Shown here: piece by piece, positions 25,901 to 34,126 of the stretch
Layout: the number at the start of each line of letters is the position of its first letter
Numbering within the stretch: position 1 is the first letter of the stretch
Assembly: GCA_964645705.1 (NCBI GenBank)
Contig: CAZYAB010000001.1
Coordinates: forward strand, 186,001-250,000
DNA length: 64,000 nt
DNA from: CAXGTL01 sp964645705
GTDB lineage: Archaea > Nanobdellota > Nanobdellia > Woesearchaeales > CAXGTL01
Reading direction: 5' to 3'
Program-made: the position numbers and the translations under genes
The notes under the pieces: model-generated
Seen by the model: the letters and a program-made list of their open reading frames with translations, nothing else
What the model was told of the DNA's origin: nothing
The model's database searches: none

Positions 25901-27938
25901 TTTATACAATGACACACAAGATATGAGAATTTATGTTGTATCAGCAAGTAATACTACTAATGAATCTGTACCTACAGATACAATTGGTCCAGAATATTAT
26001 ACTCCAGGATCATTTGATTTTAAGATGGAAGATTGTTTTGCTCCTGGTCAAGATCTTGATGGTGATGGTTTTGATTCTGATAATGATCCTGATTGTCAAG
26101 ACTTTAAAAAATATGGATTTATACCAATAGAAGAAGGACCTGGCTGTCTAGATGGAAAAGACAATGATAATGATGGAAAAACAGATTGTGATGATGAAAG
26201 TTGTGCATATGATTCTTTCTTTTGTGGAGGAAGTTTAGCAGCAATAGCAACTGACAAAACAGCACCTACAATAGTTTTACATAAGAAGAATATTTTCCCA
26301 GATACATTAAAAGTAAGTATTACAACTAATAAACCAACAAATGCAACTTTGGAATATTTTGGAACTAATGTAACTTGTGGTGCAGCAAGTAGTATAGTTG
26401 CAACATTAATAGATGCTGATTTTAATACATATCATGGATTTATGTTAGATACAACCAGTTTGACTAGTACATATGCAATGTCTGCAAATCAAACTTATGC
26501 ATATAAGATAGGCATTACAGATCCAAGTGGAAATTCAGCAAAATCAGGTTGTATTAATTTTACAACAAAAGCAGGTGATGATGAGAATAATTGTCCTAAG
26601 TGTAATTTCACTATTGCACCAAAATATGATGCAGCATCAAGCGTAAATACAACAAATGCAACAGGTAATTTGTATATGAGTATTGATCTTAATGGTGATG
26701 GTGATTGGGATATTGAGAATGATACAATGGACTATGGTACTCAGATACATTATACACAAGGTAAAAACTCAACAATAAGATATGAAAATCTTAATTCAAC
26801 AGAAAAATGGGCAATAACAATTAAGAATGTAGATATTATAGAAGCAATGTCTTCTCAAACAACATCTTCAACAGAGAGATCAAAGCCAATGGGAAACATG
26901 AGTAATGAATTTAAATATAATACCAGTGGAAGTGATAAATTTATTGGCATGGGAAGTGATAAATTCAAGAGAATGATGCAGAACATGGGTGCAGATCAAA
27001 TAGAGTTAACAGTTCCAATGACTGGAAATCATCTGTGGCATTGTGAAGAAGACAATCTTACTAATTGTGTTGATGTAAGTGATCAAAGTGGTGTATCACA
27101 AATTGCAAGTGATTCTGTATCATCAACATGGGAAGTACCTATATCATTTGGTATGGGATTCTCAGTATACAAAACATCTACTGTATCTAGTGGAGATAGT
27201 GGATCTAGCGGAGGTGGTGGTAGTGGCTCAAGCTCTACTTCATCAGGTGGTGGTGGAATTTTACCAGAACCAGAAGAAGACGAAACAAAGAAATTTGTTT
27301 ATCCAAAACTTGTAAAAGGTTCATTTAGAAAGATCAATGTAAAGAATGTAGAAATTATACCAATAACATACGTAGAATTTAATGTGCTTAATGATTTAGA
27401 AACAGTGACATTTGCAGTAAAATCATATAGAAAACAACCAAAGAAAGTAGAATCAGCACCAGCTAATACAGAGATATACAAGTATCTAGGATTTGAATAC
27501 ACTAATCTGAAACAAGAAGATGTTGATGATATAGTTATAAAATTCAAAGTAAAGAAATCTTGGTTACAAGACAAAGGTGCAGAGCATGGTGAAGTTAAAT
27601 TAAGAAGATATGTGACAACTTGGTCAACTTTGAAAACAACTAAAGAAAGTGAAGATGAAGAATTTGTTTATTATAAAGCAACATCTCCTGGTTTGAGTTA
27701 TTTTTCAATAACAGTTCCTAAGAAAGAGATAGAACCAACAGAATCAGAAGAGTCAGACACAACAGAACCAGAACCAACAGGAGCAGCAGTTAGAGAACCA
27801 GAACCTAAAGAAAAATCCCCTTATATGTGGGTTTGGTATTTGGTCGGTGGAGTAGTTTTATTATTGGTTATTTATTTTATTGTAAAAGCACGACAACCAG
27901 AACCAGTAACAACGAAACGTAAGAAGAAAAAGAAATAA
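22977..27938 (+). CDS. Giant Cys-rich surface protein with PGF-pre-PGF domain
   Basis: 1653 residues. Signal peptide (about 5-26); an N-terminal beta domain; then from about residue 165 to 835 a long array of small Cys/Trp modules of the form CxxxxxxxxCxW (for example CYAHQTQADCETAQ, QPCFWDWGLDTC), implying many disulfides. Two Ca-loop motifs of the form CxDGxDNDxDGxxDC occur (nt about 24640-24710 and 26130-26215). A Gly/Ser linker leads to a PGF-pre-PGF-like domain (nt 27290-27720; FNVLNDLETVTFAVKSY, FKVKKSWLQDKG, SPGLSYFSITVP), then a Glu/Pro linker, a transmembrane helix and KRKKKKK. PGF-pre-PGF domains sit near the anchor of archaeal surface proteins. The ligand is unknown. Convergent with the coiled-coil gene. 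Confidence 0.78.
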   Translation: MRLRNLFLLNISLVLLFVLCQFAFATIVKGDNIVLIKDGNGYNFETNSSNATDYDIQLTSKSAIVGGCSSVLDLGFTVSSGARIRGFGANVNLDIQYTVPSVTGTWAGYSTVGFPICQDGDGLTLYTRGGNYTNIKITNIPSDEANVTISFQMQNSGSTTFRTAPTTGCYAHQTQADCETAQTNGQPCFWDWGLDTCKEDTNMQQGQAGGSGMRRVDCFEFDGNDKCSNITVCQWDAQTTQCFGDTSNWSENSQAGIACNNITDETFCNKIPILNTMCSWNSTAEVGTRCIVNNSKSKSDLTGLDISCEGIGTNDTLCNESIKTFFKPCQWSGTVCEFNQQGVFGTGGPGFFGDINTEESCESMGGSWLTETFKYSDSYGNQKTDTDSWCEMSFGGFSMGMEGCNEMCWACEDLAKASWGNTTQDAQSACENSTLGFCQFYADSNAFNGLGWCDMKKQMMFKGTGKSCDSDCASCDFLENASGKCNSSAKGCKWLRDPSGDFEWCEDKSAKYCGNDCFSCYSSSECTQYGKSTEGACEWDNNNYICKPSGFDGEICFDGMDNDNDNKIDCGDPDCGFDHFCGGKFLDANDCGQYLTSGDCSTAGCAWIQDEFDIKFGSAGHCGHASEQCWRFKENSTGCNSITGCTWKTVAGGTCDVNETAAQSCFNMDDTACNNSANPNCIWTSDGFGGQPYCNFVMFNCHGYHGDPASCAADGNCTWMIDPMSPEGGHCDPKCFGYTGAACVTSGAGLCQQQSGFCEPDTFMGNCPQYDGNMSGCNTNNLSCTWMSDANYHNSTGNATELGWCNGKMEFKMFAGMEGGPPVHLGMDETGEVDEPYIDIELFGVKDNPASFAFGVGVRSINDAAVCKDMVLSDFTSVGAGENTTKYYWYLDTDGNTTNGCTSDDGTQTGFEFKFKYIGEYKNDQVMESKVAYQCLSGSFGAAAIPLSNWKQKMCQMLGGGIISVDKEALKRFKNLYNDTQDMRIYVVSASNTTNESVPTDTIGPEYYTPGSFDFKMEDCFAPGQDLDGDGFDSDNDPDCQDFKKYGFIPIEEGPGCLDGKDNDNDGKTDCDDESCAYDSFFCGGSLAAIATDKTAPTIVLHKKNIFPDTLKVSITTNKPTNATLEYFGTNVTCGAASSIVATLIDADFNTYHGFMLDTTSLTSTYAMSANQTYAYKIGITDPSGNSAKSGCINFTTKAGDDENNCPKCNFTIAPKYDAASSVNTTNATGNLYMSIDLNGDGDWDIENDTMDYGTQIHYTQGKNSTIRYENLNSTEKWAITIKNVDIIEAMSSQTTSSTERSKPMGNMSNEFKYNTSGSDKFIGMGSDKFKRMMQNMGADQIELTVPMTGNHLWHCEEDNLTNCVDVSDQSGVSQIASDSVSSTWEVPISFGMGFSVYKTSTVSSGDSGSSGGGGSGSSSTSSGGGGILPEPEEDETKKFVYPKLVKGSFRKINVKNVEIIPITYVEFNVLNDLETVTFAVKSYRKQPKKVESAPANTEIYKYLGFEYTNLKQEDVDDIVIKFKVKKSWLQDKGAEHGEVKLRRYVTTWSTLKTTKESEDEEFVYYKATSPGLSYFSITVPKKEIEPTESEESDTTEPEPTGAAVREPEPKEKSPYMWVWYLVGGVVLLLVIYFIVKARQPEPVTTKRKKKKK

Positions 27939-28032
27939 AATAGTAAAATAAATTTTGTTTTTTTATTTTTTTCTTTGTTTTTTATTTTTAATATTTTTAT
28001 CTTATATTCTATTCATATTTTTAATTTTTAAA

Positions 28033-29643
28033 TTAATAAAAATAATCTTCAGGATAATAAGTTGTTTCTTTTCCAAAATCATCAACAAAAGTATCTTTGT
28101 CTAATTTTTTATATTTCTTTTTACCTACTGTGATTTCTGTTTTTGTTTTTCTTATACGTTTGCCATTCTTTTTCTTTCTTTTTTTCTCTTTTTCAACATC
28201 CTCTTCTTTATAAACTTCTAAACCAATCTTATCTTCTGGAAAAGCCATTTTTTCTTCTATTTTTGCTTTTTCCCTTTCGTCTACTTCTTCAAAAAAGAAA
28301 TTGACCATCCCTTCTTTCATACGAGACATTACTCCTGGACCTTCTTTTGCTTTTTTTTCTTTTTCTCCATAATCTTCTATTATTTCAATCTTAGGTTTTC
28401 TTTTTTTCTCTTCTTTAATCTTCTTTTTTTCTTTTATTTTTTCTATTTTCTCTTCTTTTTTTCTCTCAGCTTCTGCTTTTTTTATGTCTTCTTCACTTAT
28501 TTCATCTTCTTCTTCAATAAAAAAATCAACAAATCCGTCAACTGCTTTTTTAAGAACATTGCCTTTATGTTTTTCATCCATGTGTTTTAGATCTAGTTCC
28601 ATTTCTTCTTTTTCAGAGATCTTTTTCACAGGTTTTTGTTCTAAAATTGATGAAACTTGCTTCATGAATTGAGTGCTTTGTGTTTTCATTTTCAGTTCAT
28701 CATTGACTTTTTTGTTCCAGTCACCAATTACACTTTTCAATTCACTTAATTGTAATCTAAGTCTTTCTATTTCTTTGTTAAGCGAAGCTTTTGTAGCAAC
28801 TTCTTTTTTGATTAGTTTTATTTCCTCTTTTAAGCTCTTAAGAACGAAGTTTTCTTCGGTTTTTAGTCTCTGAAGCTCTTCTTCACTTGCGCCTTTTTTC
28901 ATTATTTGTTTCAAATCACCCTCTAATCTCTCAATTTTATGAACTTCTTTTAAATTTGTGACAACTTCTTTTACTTCATTATCCAATCTTGTTTTCAGAT
29001 CACTAATTTCTCTTTTAAAATCATCTCTTTTTACAAATCCTGCAGCCCCTTTGTTGACCTCTTTAATGTTTTTCTCTAATGGATCCAATCTTCCAACAAC
29101 TCTGTTCAATTTATCAATGCTTGAATTAATTTTACTGATTTCACTTCTGTTTAACTTAACTTCTGAAAGACGTTCTTTTAATTCATCCCTGATAAGAACT
29201 ATTTCTTTGATATAACTAGACATCTTTTTAGTATTTTCATCAGTAGTTTTCATTCTTTTTTCAAATACTTCTTGACTGACTGTCTTGGTTTTTATTATCT
29301 TTATGATATTAATAACATCTTTCTTAAATCTCTCAATAAGACTATTTACAGCATTGACTTTAGAATCAACTTTTTTACTAGCACCAGTTAAAAGTCTTTT
29401 TTGAGCTTTTTTTAACTCATTAATCTCTTTACTTAATGCTTTTACTTTGTTTTCATAATCTTTTAGATTTTTGCTTGTCTTTTTTTCAAGAGAATTAGAT
29501 GATTTATTAACATTTTCAATTTTTTTATTAAAAGAAACAAATTTTTTATTTAATTCCTCATCCCCTTTTTTTATTTCATCTCTTATTTTTTTGAATGAAT
29601 TTTTTAGAATTAGATCCAATTCATTAAAATTTTTTATTTTCAA
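28033..29643 (-). CDS. Large coiled-coil protein (TTG start)
   Basis: 536 residues, almost entirely predicted coiled coil (residues about 15-340). It then has a KKxE-rich acidic/basic region and two related segments, DGFVDFFIEEEDEISEED and EGMVNFFFEEVDERE, and ends DTFVDDFGKETTYYPEDYFY. There is no signal peptide or membrane helix, so it is cytoplasmic and structural, perhaps cytoskeletal or scaffold-like. The start is TTG at 29643: the SD GGAGGCGAT is complementary to nt 29650-29658 and stands 8 nt before it, and no ATG is nearby. TATATAAA at 29790-29797 gives a leader of about 120 nt. Confidence 0.7.
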   Translation of the reverse strand: MKIKNFNELDLILKNSFKKIRDEIKKGDEELNKKFVSFNKKIENVNKSSNSLEKKTSKNLKDYENKVKALSKEINELKKAQKRLLTGASKKVDSKVNAVNSLIERFKKDVINIIKIIKTKTVSQEVFEKRMKTTDENTKKMSSYIKEIVLIRDELKERLSEVKLNRSEISKINSSIDKLNRVVGRLDPLEKNIKEVNKGAAGFVKRDDFKREISDLKTRLDNEVKEVVTNLKEVHKIERLEGDLKQIMKKGASEEELQRLKTEENFVLKSLKEEIKLIKKEVATKASLNKEIERLRLQLSELKSVIGDWNKKVNDELKMKTQSTQFMKQVSSILEQKPVKKISEKEEMELDLKHMDEKHKGNVLKKAVDGFVDFFIEEEDEISEEDIKKAEAERKKEEKIEKIKEKKKIKEEKKRKPKIEIIEDYGEKEKKAKEGPGVMSRMKEGMVNFFFEEVDEREKAKIEEKMAFPEDKIGLEVYKEEDVEKEKKRKKKNGKRIRKTKTEITVGKKKYKKLDKDTFVDDFGKETTYYPEDYFY

Positions 29644-29789
29644 ATTTATCGCCTCCTTTTGTAAATTTTATTTTTTATTCTTATTTTGTGTTTTAGACTA
29701 CTATTTCTAGCCATAAATAATGCTTAAAACAGTGAATAGACCTCTTTTTTTAAATGTATGTGTTAATGTATAATTTTAAACTGTTTTTA

Positions 29790-29822
29790 TATATAAATAT
29801 TGCGGATTTTAGCCTCTAAAAT
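29790..29822 (-). promoter_or_regulatory. Promoter of the coiled-coil gene with upstream inverted repeat
   Basis: TATATAAA (29790-29797; TTTATATA on the minus strand) predicts a start near 29766. Immediately upstream of it on the minus strand is the perfect inverted repeat ATTTTAG-CCT-CTAAAAT (29806-29822). It may be an operator or the terminator hairpin of the Memo gene that ends at 29857. Confidence 0.45.
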
Positions 29823-29856
29823 GGGTTTTTTGTTCATCCAAAAACAGTAGCAAAAA

Positions 29857-30783
29857 TCAATAAAATAATGCACTCACATAACTCACACAATTATTAAAAT
29901 CATCAAACACATCTCCTGATGTATAATATTTTAAAAGTTTTCCTTTATTTTTTAAATCAAATAATTTATTTAATTCAATTAAAACAGTAAATCCAAATCT
30001 TCCACAAATAGTTGCTTTTGTTTTGTTTAGATAATCAATAAAACTTTTTGAATCCAGATTTAGAACATAATCAATTGCTTTTTTATCAAGTTCTTTTAAT
30101 TTTTGTTTAATCTGTTTTCCAGTTCCTTCAAAAGGAACATAACCATAATTTTGTCCATAATGTGTAAAATCGCCGCTTGCGATTATTGCAAAATTATTAT
30201 TTTTATTTTTTTTCTTATTTCCTTTCTTATTTTCTTTTCTTGTTTTCATAACATCATGTATTGCTTTTGCAACTTTTTTGTAATCAATATCAAATGATAT
30301 TGTTACTGGTACTATATTGAACTTATGATCATTTACATGATTATAAATATACTGTAAAAAAGGAAGCTGCACTTCAATACTGTGTTCATCAGAATGAGAC
30401 CTTTCATTAATAATTAAGCCTGATTCAGAAGATGCAATCAATTGTTTACAAAATCCTTTATCAACCTCAATCATTCCAAGAGGTGTTTTCCAATCTTCTA
30501 TACTTATCCCAGATCCACTTCCAGTATGATCTGTTCCTATTATTATGATTGTGTCTGGCATATGGTTTGCGAGTTTTGCATAAACATGCGCAGCACACAT
30601 ACCGCTGCACATATAACCAGCATGCGGAACAATTGCAGAAATAATTTTATTTTTATTAGTATTCTTTTCTTCTTTTGGCAGTTTTCCAGGACCAAACTTT
30701 GATAAGAAACATGACTCGATCTGTTTCAATAACAATCCTTTTTCACCCTCATAAAAGCTTCCAGCAGCAATAGGATATCTCAT
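29857..30783 (-). CDS. amrB: Memo family protein (AmmeMemoRadiSam system protein B)
   Basis: 308 residues starting RYPIAAGSFYEG as usual for the family. The conserved metal-site pieces are present: VPHAGYMCSG, GTDHTGSG, HSDEHSIEVQLPFLQ, ASGDFTHYG and a C-terminal ICGRFGF. The length is normal apart from a lysine-rich loop (KTRKENKKGNKKKNKN) before IASGDF. The fold is that of extradiol dioxygenases, and archaeal Memo is often linked with AMMECR1 and a radical SAM protein; neither is adjacent here. The biochemical role is not established. Leaderless: its TATA at 30807-30814 is 27.5 nt from the ATG. Confidence 0.88.
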   Translation of the reverse strand: MRYPIAAGSFYEGEKGLLLKQIESCFLSKFGPGKLPKEEKNTNKNKIISAIVPHAGYMCSGMCAAHVYAKLANHMPDTIIIIGTDHTGSGSGISIEDWKTPLGMIEVDKGFCKQLIASSESGLIINERSHSDEHSIEVQLPFLQYIYNHVNDHKFNIVPVTISFDIDYKKVAKAIHDVMKTRKENKKGNKKKNKNNNFAIIASGDFTHYGQNYGYVPFEGTGKQIKQKLKELDKKAIDYVLNLDSKSFIDYLNKTKATICGRFGFTVLIELNKLFDLKNKGKLLKYYTSGDVFDDFNNCVSYVSALFY

Positions 30784-30790
30784 GCAAACA

Positions 30791-30814
30791 TTTATATATG
30801 TTTATCTATATAAA
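30791..30814. promoter_or_regulatory. Crossed, overlapping TATA boxes of divergent genes 30783 and 30822
   Basis: TTTATATA (30791-30798) serves the plus-strand gene at 30822, and TATATAAA (30807-30814) serves the minus-strand Memo gene at 30783. Both are 27.5 nt from their ATG. Each box lies beyond the other gene's box, so the two initiation complexes would collide and only one can form at a time. Confidence 0.7.
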
Positions 30815-30821
30815 TCTTTTT

Positions 30822-31379
30822 ATGAGGACAAATATAAAAAAAGATGTTTTAGAAATACTTGAAGAAGTAATAGAAATTCTTAGAGTAAAGGAATCAAGAG
30901 ACATTTTTCAGTTAAAACAATTGAGTGACTATGCAATAAATGATTCTTTTATTTTCCAAGACGAAGATTCTATTACAATTGGAGTTCTTGTTTATGCATT
31001 GTCAAAAATGGTCGAAAGATGTTATGCAGACCACAGTCTTTACACCAAATTAAGTGACCATTTGTTTAATGCAAGGGATTATTTAAGACGAGACAATTTA
31101 AATTCTTATAGAAATGAAATAAAGAAGTTGTTTAAACTCTTATCCTCATTTGAAAAGAAGTTTAAATATTATATTCAAGAAGTAATTGAACAAGCAAAAG
31201 TAAAAAAAGGTTTTAGTTTATTTGAACACGGCATGTCCATTGGAAGAGCGTCAAAACTAATGGGCATTACACGATGGGAATTAATGAATTACATTGGTAA
31301 TACACAAGTATTTGAAAGAGAAAATATTTCGACTAATATTAGAAAAAGATTAGCTTATACAAGAAGCTTGTTTAAATAG
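30822..31379 (+). CDS. Helical protein with C-terminal HTH-like motif, partner of PIN protein
   Basis: 185 residues starting MRTNIKKDVLEILEEVIEIL. The first 120 residues look all-helical (HEPN-like by eye, but without a clear RxxxxH motif). The C-terminal part, GMSIGRASKLMGITRWELMNYIG, resembles the HTH of UPF0175/AbrB-partner antitoxins. It stands 28 bp before a PIN-domain gene on the same strand, the usual antitoxin-toxin order. The pair may equally be an RNA-processing module kept in the chromosome. The ATG at 30822 is set by TATA spacing; an earlier in-frame start at 30798 lies in the promoter. Confidence 0.6.
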   Translation: MRTNIKKDVLEILEEVIEILRVKESRDIFQLKQLSDYAINDSFIFQDEDSITIGVLVYALSKMVERCYADHSLYTKLSDHLFNARDYLRRDNLNSYRNEIKKLFKLLSSFEKKFKYYIQEVIEQAKVKKGFSLFEHGMSIGRASKLMGITRWELMNYIGNTQVFERENISTNIRKRLAYTRSLFK

Positions 31380-31407
31380 ATGGGATAATTTGGAATAATA
31401 ATTTAGA

Positions 31408-32112
31408 ATGATGAAAACACTTGTATTTGATTCAGGACCTGTAATCAATTTTGCACTAAACAGCATACTTTGGCTATTTGAATCTTTAAAAGAGCATTAT
31501 AATGGAAGGTTTGTGGTTACAGAAAAAGTTAAAAGAGAATTAATAGAAAACCCGCTTAGAACAAAAAAATTTAAGTTTGAGGCATTACATATTCTTAGAT
31601 ATTTTGATAAAAAAATATTCGAAGTATATAAAAAAGAACATTTTGAAACACAGAAAAAACTTTCAAAATTATTTAATTCTATATATTCGGTTAAAGAAAA
31701 TAACTTAGAGATAGTACATGCTGCAGAGGTTGGCGCAGTTGCGACTGCCATTCATCTTAATGCAGACGCACTTGTGATTGATGAAAGAACAACTAGGTTA
31801 ATGCTTGAAAATCCTAAACTTCTTGCAAGAATTTTAGAAAGAAAGCTTCATTCAAAAGTCAAAATAAATCAATCTAATCTGAGAAAACTGCTTTCTTTGA
31901 CAAAAAATGTTAGAATGATTAGATCAATTGAATTAGTTGTTTATGCTTATGAAAGAGGATTATTAGATAAATATCTTACATCTTCTATAAGACAACCCAA
32001 AAGAACATTATTAGAAGCAATTATCTGGGGAATTAAATTAAATGGTTGTTCAATTTCTATGAAAGAAATGGATGAAATCAAAAGGATTGAAGCAAAGAGA
32101 AAGGCTAAGTGA
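31408..32112 (+). CDS. PIN-domain-like RNase
   Basis: 234 residues. The N-terminus TLVFDSGPVINFA carries the first PIN aspartate. Later acidic residues in EIVHAAEVGAVATA and ALVIDERTTRLM fit the PIN active site, so a Mg-dependent RNase fold is likely. It is longer than typical VapC toxins (about 130), with a C-terminal helical extension (residues about 150-234). A second Met at codon 2 (31411) is an equally good start. It follows the helical/HTH gene and its stop is only 3 bp from the stop of a convergent RHH gene, so three small regulatory-type genes cluster here. Confidence 0.65.
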   Translation: MMKTLVFDSGPVINFALNSILWLFESLKEHYNGRFVVTEKVKRELIENPLRTKKFKFEALHILRYFDKKIFEVYKKEHFETQKKLSKLFNSIYSVKENNLEIVHAAEVGAVATAIHLNADALVIDERTTRLMLENPKLLARILERKLHSKVKINQSNLRKLLSLTKNVRMIRSIELVVYAYERGLLDKYLTSSIRQPKRTLLEAIIWGIKLNGCSISMKEMDEIKRIEAKRKAK

Positions 32113-32115
32113 TTT

Positions 32116-32454
32116 TTATATACTCTTCATTCTTTTCAAATGTTCTATTGTTGGGACTTTCTTTTTTCTTTTGTTTCTGCTTCTAATTTGTTCAACATTT
32201 GTAATTCTTTTTTCAGATTCAGATTCTGTCACTCTTGTTTGTTCACTAGATTTCTGCGCTCTAAGAATTTTTTGCCCGTCTAATATTTTTTCAAACATTT
32301 CTACTAATGTGGGGTTTATTTTGGCATTTTTTAGTTCTTTTTTAAGAAGCAGTTCAACCTTTGCGCTAACTTTTAATGCATTAAGATTACAGTAAGTTCT
32401 AAAATCATCTATTATATCTTCATCAATATGAATAGTAAATCCCTTTTTGCTCAT
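32116..32454 (-). CDS. Ribbon-helix-helix type DNA-binding protein
   Basis: 112 residues. KGFTIHIDEDIIDDFRTYC, then LNALKVSAKVELLLKKEL, has the beta-strand/helix/helix pattern of Arc/CopG (RHH) repressors. The C-terminal 60 residues are a charged, probably disordered tail (IRSRNKRKKKVP). It would bind DNA as a dimer or higher oligomer. TTTTTATA at 32478-32485 (TATAAAAA on the minus strand) is 27.5 nt before the ATG, so it is leaderless. Convergent with the PIN gene. The target is unknown. Confidence 0.62.
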   Translation of the reverse strand: MSKKGFTIHIDEDIIDDFRTYCNLNALKVSAKVELLLKKELKNAKINPTLVEMFEKILDGQKILRAQKSSEQTRVTESESEKRITNVEQIRSRNKRKKKVPTIEHLKRMKSI

Positions 32455-32545
32455 GTTTTATCTATTATAATATAGAGTTTTTATAATTTTCTATTTTCCA
32501 ATACATAAGTCTTTAAATATTGGCTTGATCTTTGCTCATATAATA

Positions 32546-34123
32546 ATGATAAAAGGTCAGGTGATATCAGGTGATTTTAGTAGAATTATCATTAGGCAGA
32601 AATCTGATCAAAACATAGAATTAGGCGAATTACTGGTTGCAGAAACATCAGATGCAAAGATTCTGATGCAGGTTTATGACTTGTTATTTGGTTCTCAAAT
32701 ATCTCAACAAAACTTAGAACTAATGTCTGGATTAAAATTAGAACAATCAACTAACCTAGAATTTCTTGAACCAGAGCTTAGAAACTATAATTTAGCATTA
32801 TTAAAACCAATGGTCTTTGTTAGCAAAAAACATACTACATTATGTAAAACATTGCCAAAATTCTTTTCACAAGTAAGACAAGTAACTACGCAAGATCTAT
32901 CATTTTTATCAATACCTAAAAAATCAGTTTTTCTAGGAAAGCTTAGATCAGGGTCAAAAACACTTGACGTCGATATAAACCTTGACGGTGAAAAAGTATT
33001 TTCACATCATATTCTTATTCCTGGTACAACAGGCAGGGGAAAAAGTGTGTTATTAAAAAATATTCTTTGGAACTTGGTTGATAAAGATTATTGCGGAATA
33101 TTAGTTCTTGATCCTCATGATGAATATTTTGGCAGAAACAATGCCGGATTAAAAGATCATAAAAACAAAGAAAAAATAGCATATTATACACAAAATCCTC
33201 CTCCGGGTCAAAAATCACTGATTATAAATATCAAATTATTAAGACCCTCACATTTCAGAGGAATTATAAATTTATCAGACCCTCAACAACAAGCATTGAA
33301 TTCATATTATAGAGAATATGGTGAAAAATGGATAGAAGCAATCGTGCTTGAAAAACCATTATCATTTGAATATCATCCTGGAACAATCGCAGTCATACGT
33401 AGAATCATAATGTCATTACTAAACCTGGAATTGACTAATAATCAAGTAATTGCAAATAGTATATTTAAATATGATTTTTCAGGTGAAACAACAATAACAG
33501 ACATTTGCAATGAACTAGAGCAAGGCAAAATAGTGATCATAGATACATCATCATTCTCAGGAACAGTAGAAATTTTAATAGGCAGCATGATTGCAACAGA
33601 AATCTTTAATAAGTATAAATATTATAAAAGCAAAGACATTTTGTCCACAAAACCAGTTATTTCTATTGTTTTAGAAGAAGCACCCCGCGTGCTTGGTAAA
33701 GACATACTTGAGAAAGGCAATAATATATTTTCAATGATTGCAAGAGAAGGAAGAAAATTCAAAGTAGGTTTGACAGCGATTACCCAGCTACCGAGTCTCA
33801 TCCCAAGACAAATTCTTGCTAACATGAATACAAAGATAATATTAGGAATAGAAATGCAGCCAGAACGCCAAGCAATAATTGAAAGTGCTTCTCAAGACCT
33901 TTCAACAGACAATAGAAGCATTGCATCTTTAGACAAAGGTGAAGCAATAGTTACTTCTAATTTTTCTAAGTTTGCTATTCCTATAAAAATACCATTTTTT
34001 GATGATTATGTTAGAGAACAGAAATCTTTAAATCTTAAAAAGATAAATACTAATTCAAACAAAGATACAAACACAGATGCAATCACAGAAACTGATTTTG
34101 CTGGTGTTGATCTTGGTGGATAA
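32546..34123 (+). CDS. herA: HerA-type DNA translocase/helicase
   Basis: 525 residues. An N-terminal HAS-barrel-like domain (MIKGQVISGDFSRIII, LGELLVAE) precedes a RecA-like ATPase with Walker A GTTGRGKS (around residue 160), LVLDPHDEYFG, and Walker B VISIVLEEAPRVLG. A late LIPRQILANMNTKIILG supplies the arginine-finger region. HerA hexamers work with NurA nuclease and Mre11-Rad50 in end resection of double-strand breaks. The ATG at 32546 is chosen; the upstream frame from 32525 lies in the leader, and TTTAAATA at 32512-32519 is 30.5 nt away. It is followed after 3 bp by mre11. Confidence 0.9.
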   Translation: MIKGQVISGDFSRIIIRQKSDQNIELGELLVAETSDAKILMQVYDLLFGSQISQQNLELMSGLKLEQSTNLEFLEPELRNYNLALLKPMVFVSKKHTTLCKTLPKFFSQVRQVTTQDLSFLSIPKKSVFLGKLRSGSKTLDVDINLDGEKVFSHHILIPGTTGRGKSVLLKNILWNLVDKDYCGILVLDPHDEYFGRNNAGLKDHKNKEKIAYYTQNPPPGQKSLIINIKLLRPSHFRGIINLSDPQQQALNSYYREYGEKWIEAIVLEKPLSFEYHPGTIAVIRRIIMSLLNLELTNNQVIANSIFKYDFSGETTITDICNELEQGKIVIIDTSSFSGTVEILIGSMIATEIFNKYKYYKSKDILSTKPVISIVLEEAPRVLGKDILEKGNNIFSMIAREGRKFKVGLTAITQLPSLIPRQILANMNTKIILGIEMQPERQAIIESASQDLSTDNRSIASLDKGEAIVTSNFSKFAIPIKIPFFDDYVREQKSLNLKKINTNSNKDTNTDAITETDFAGVDLGG

Positions 34124-34126
34124 AAA

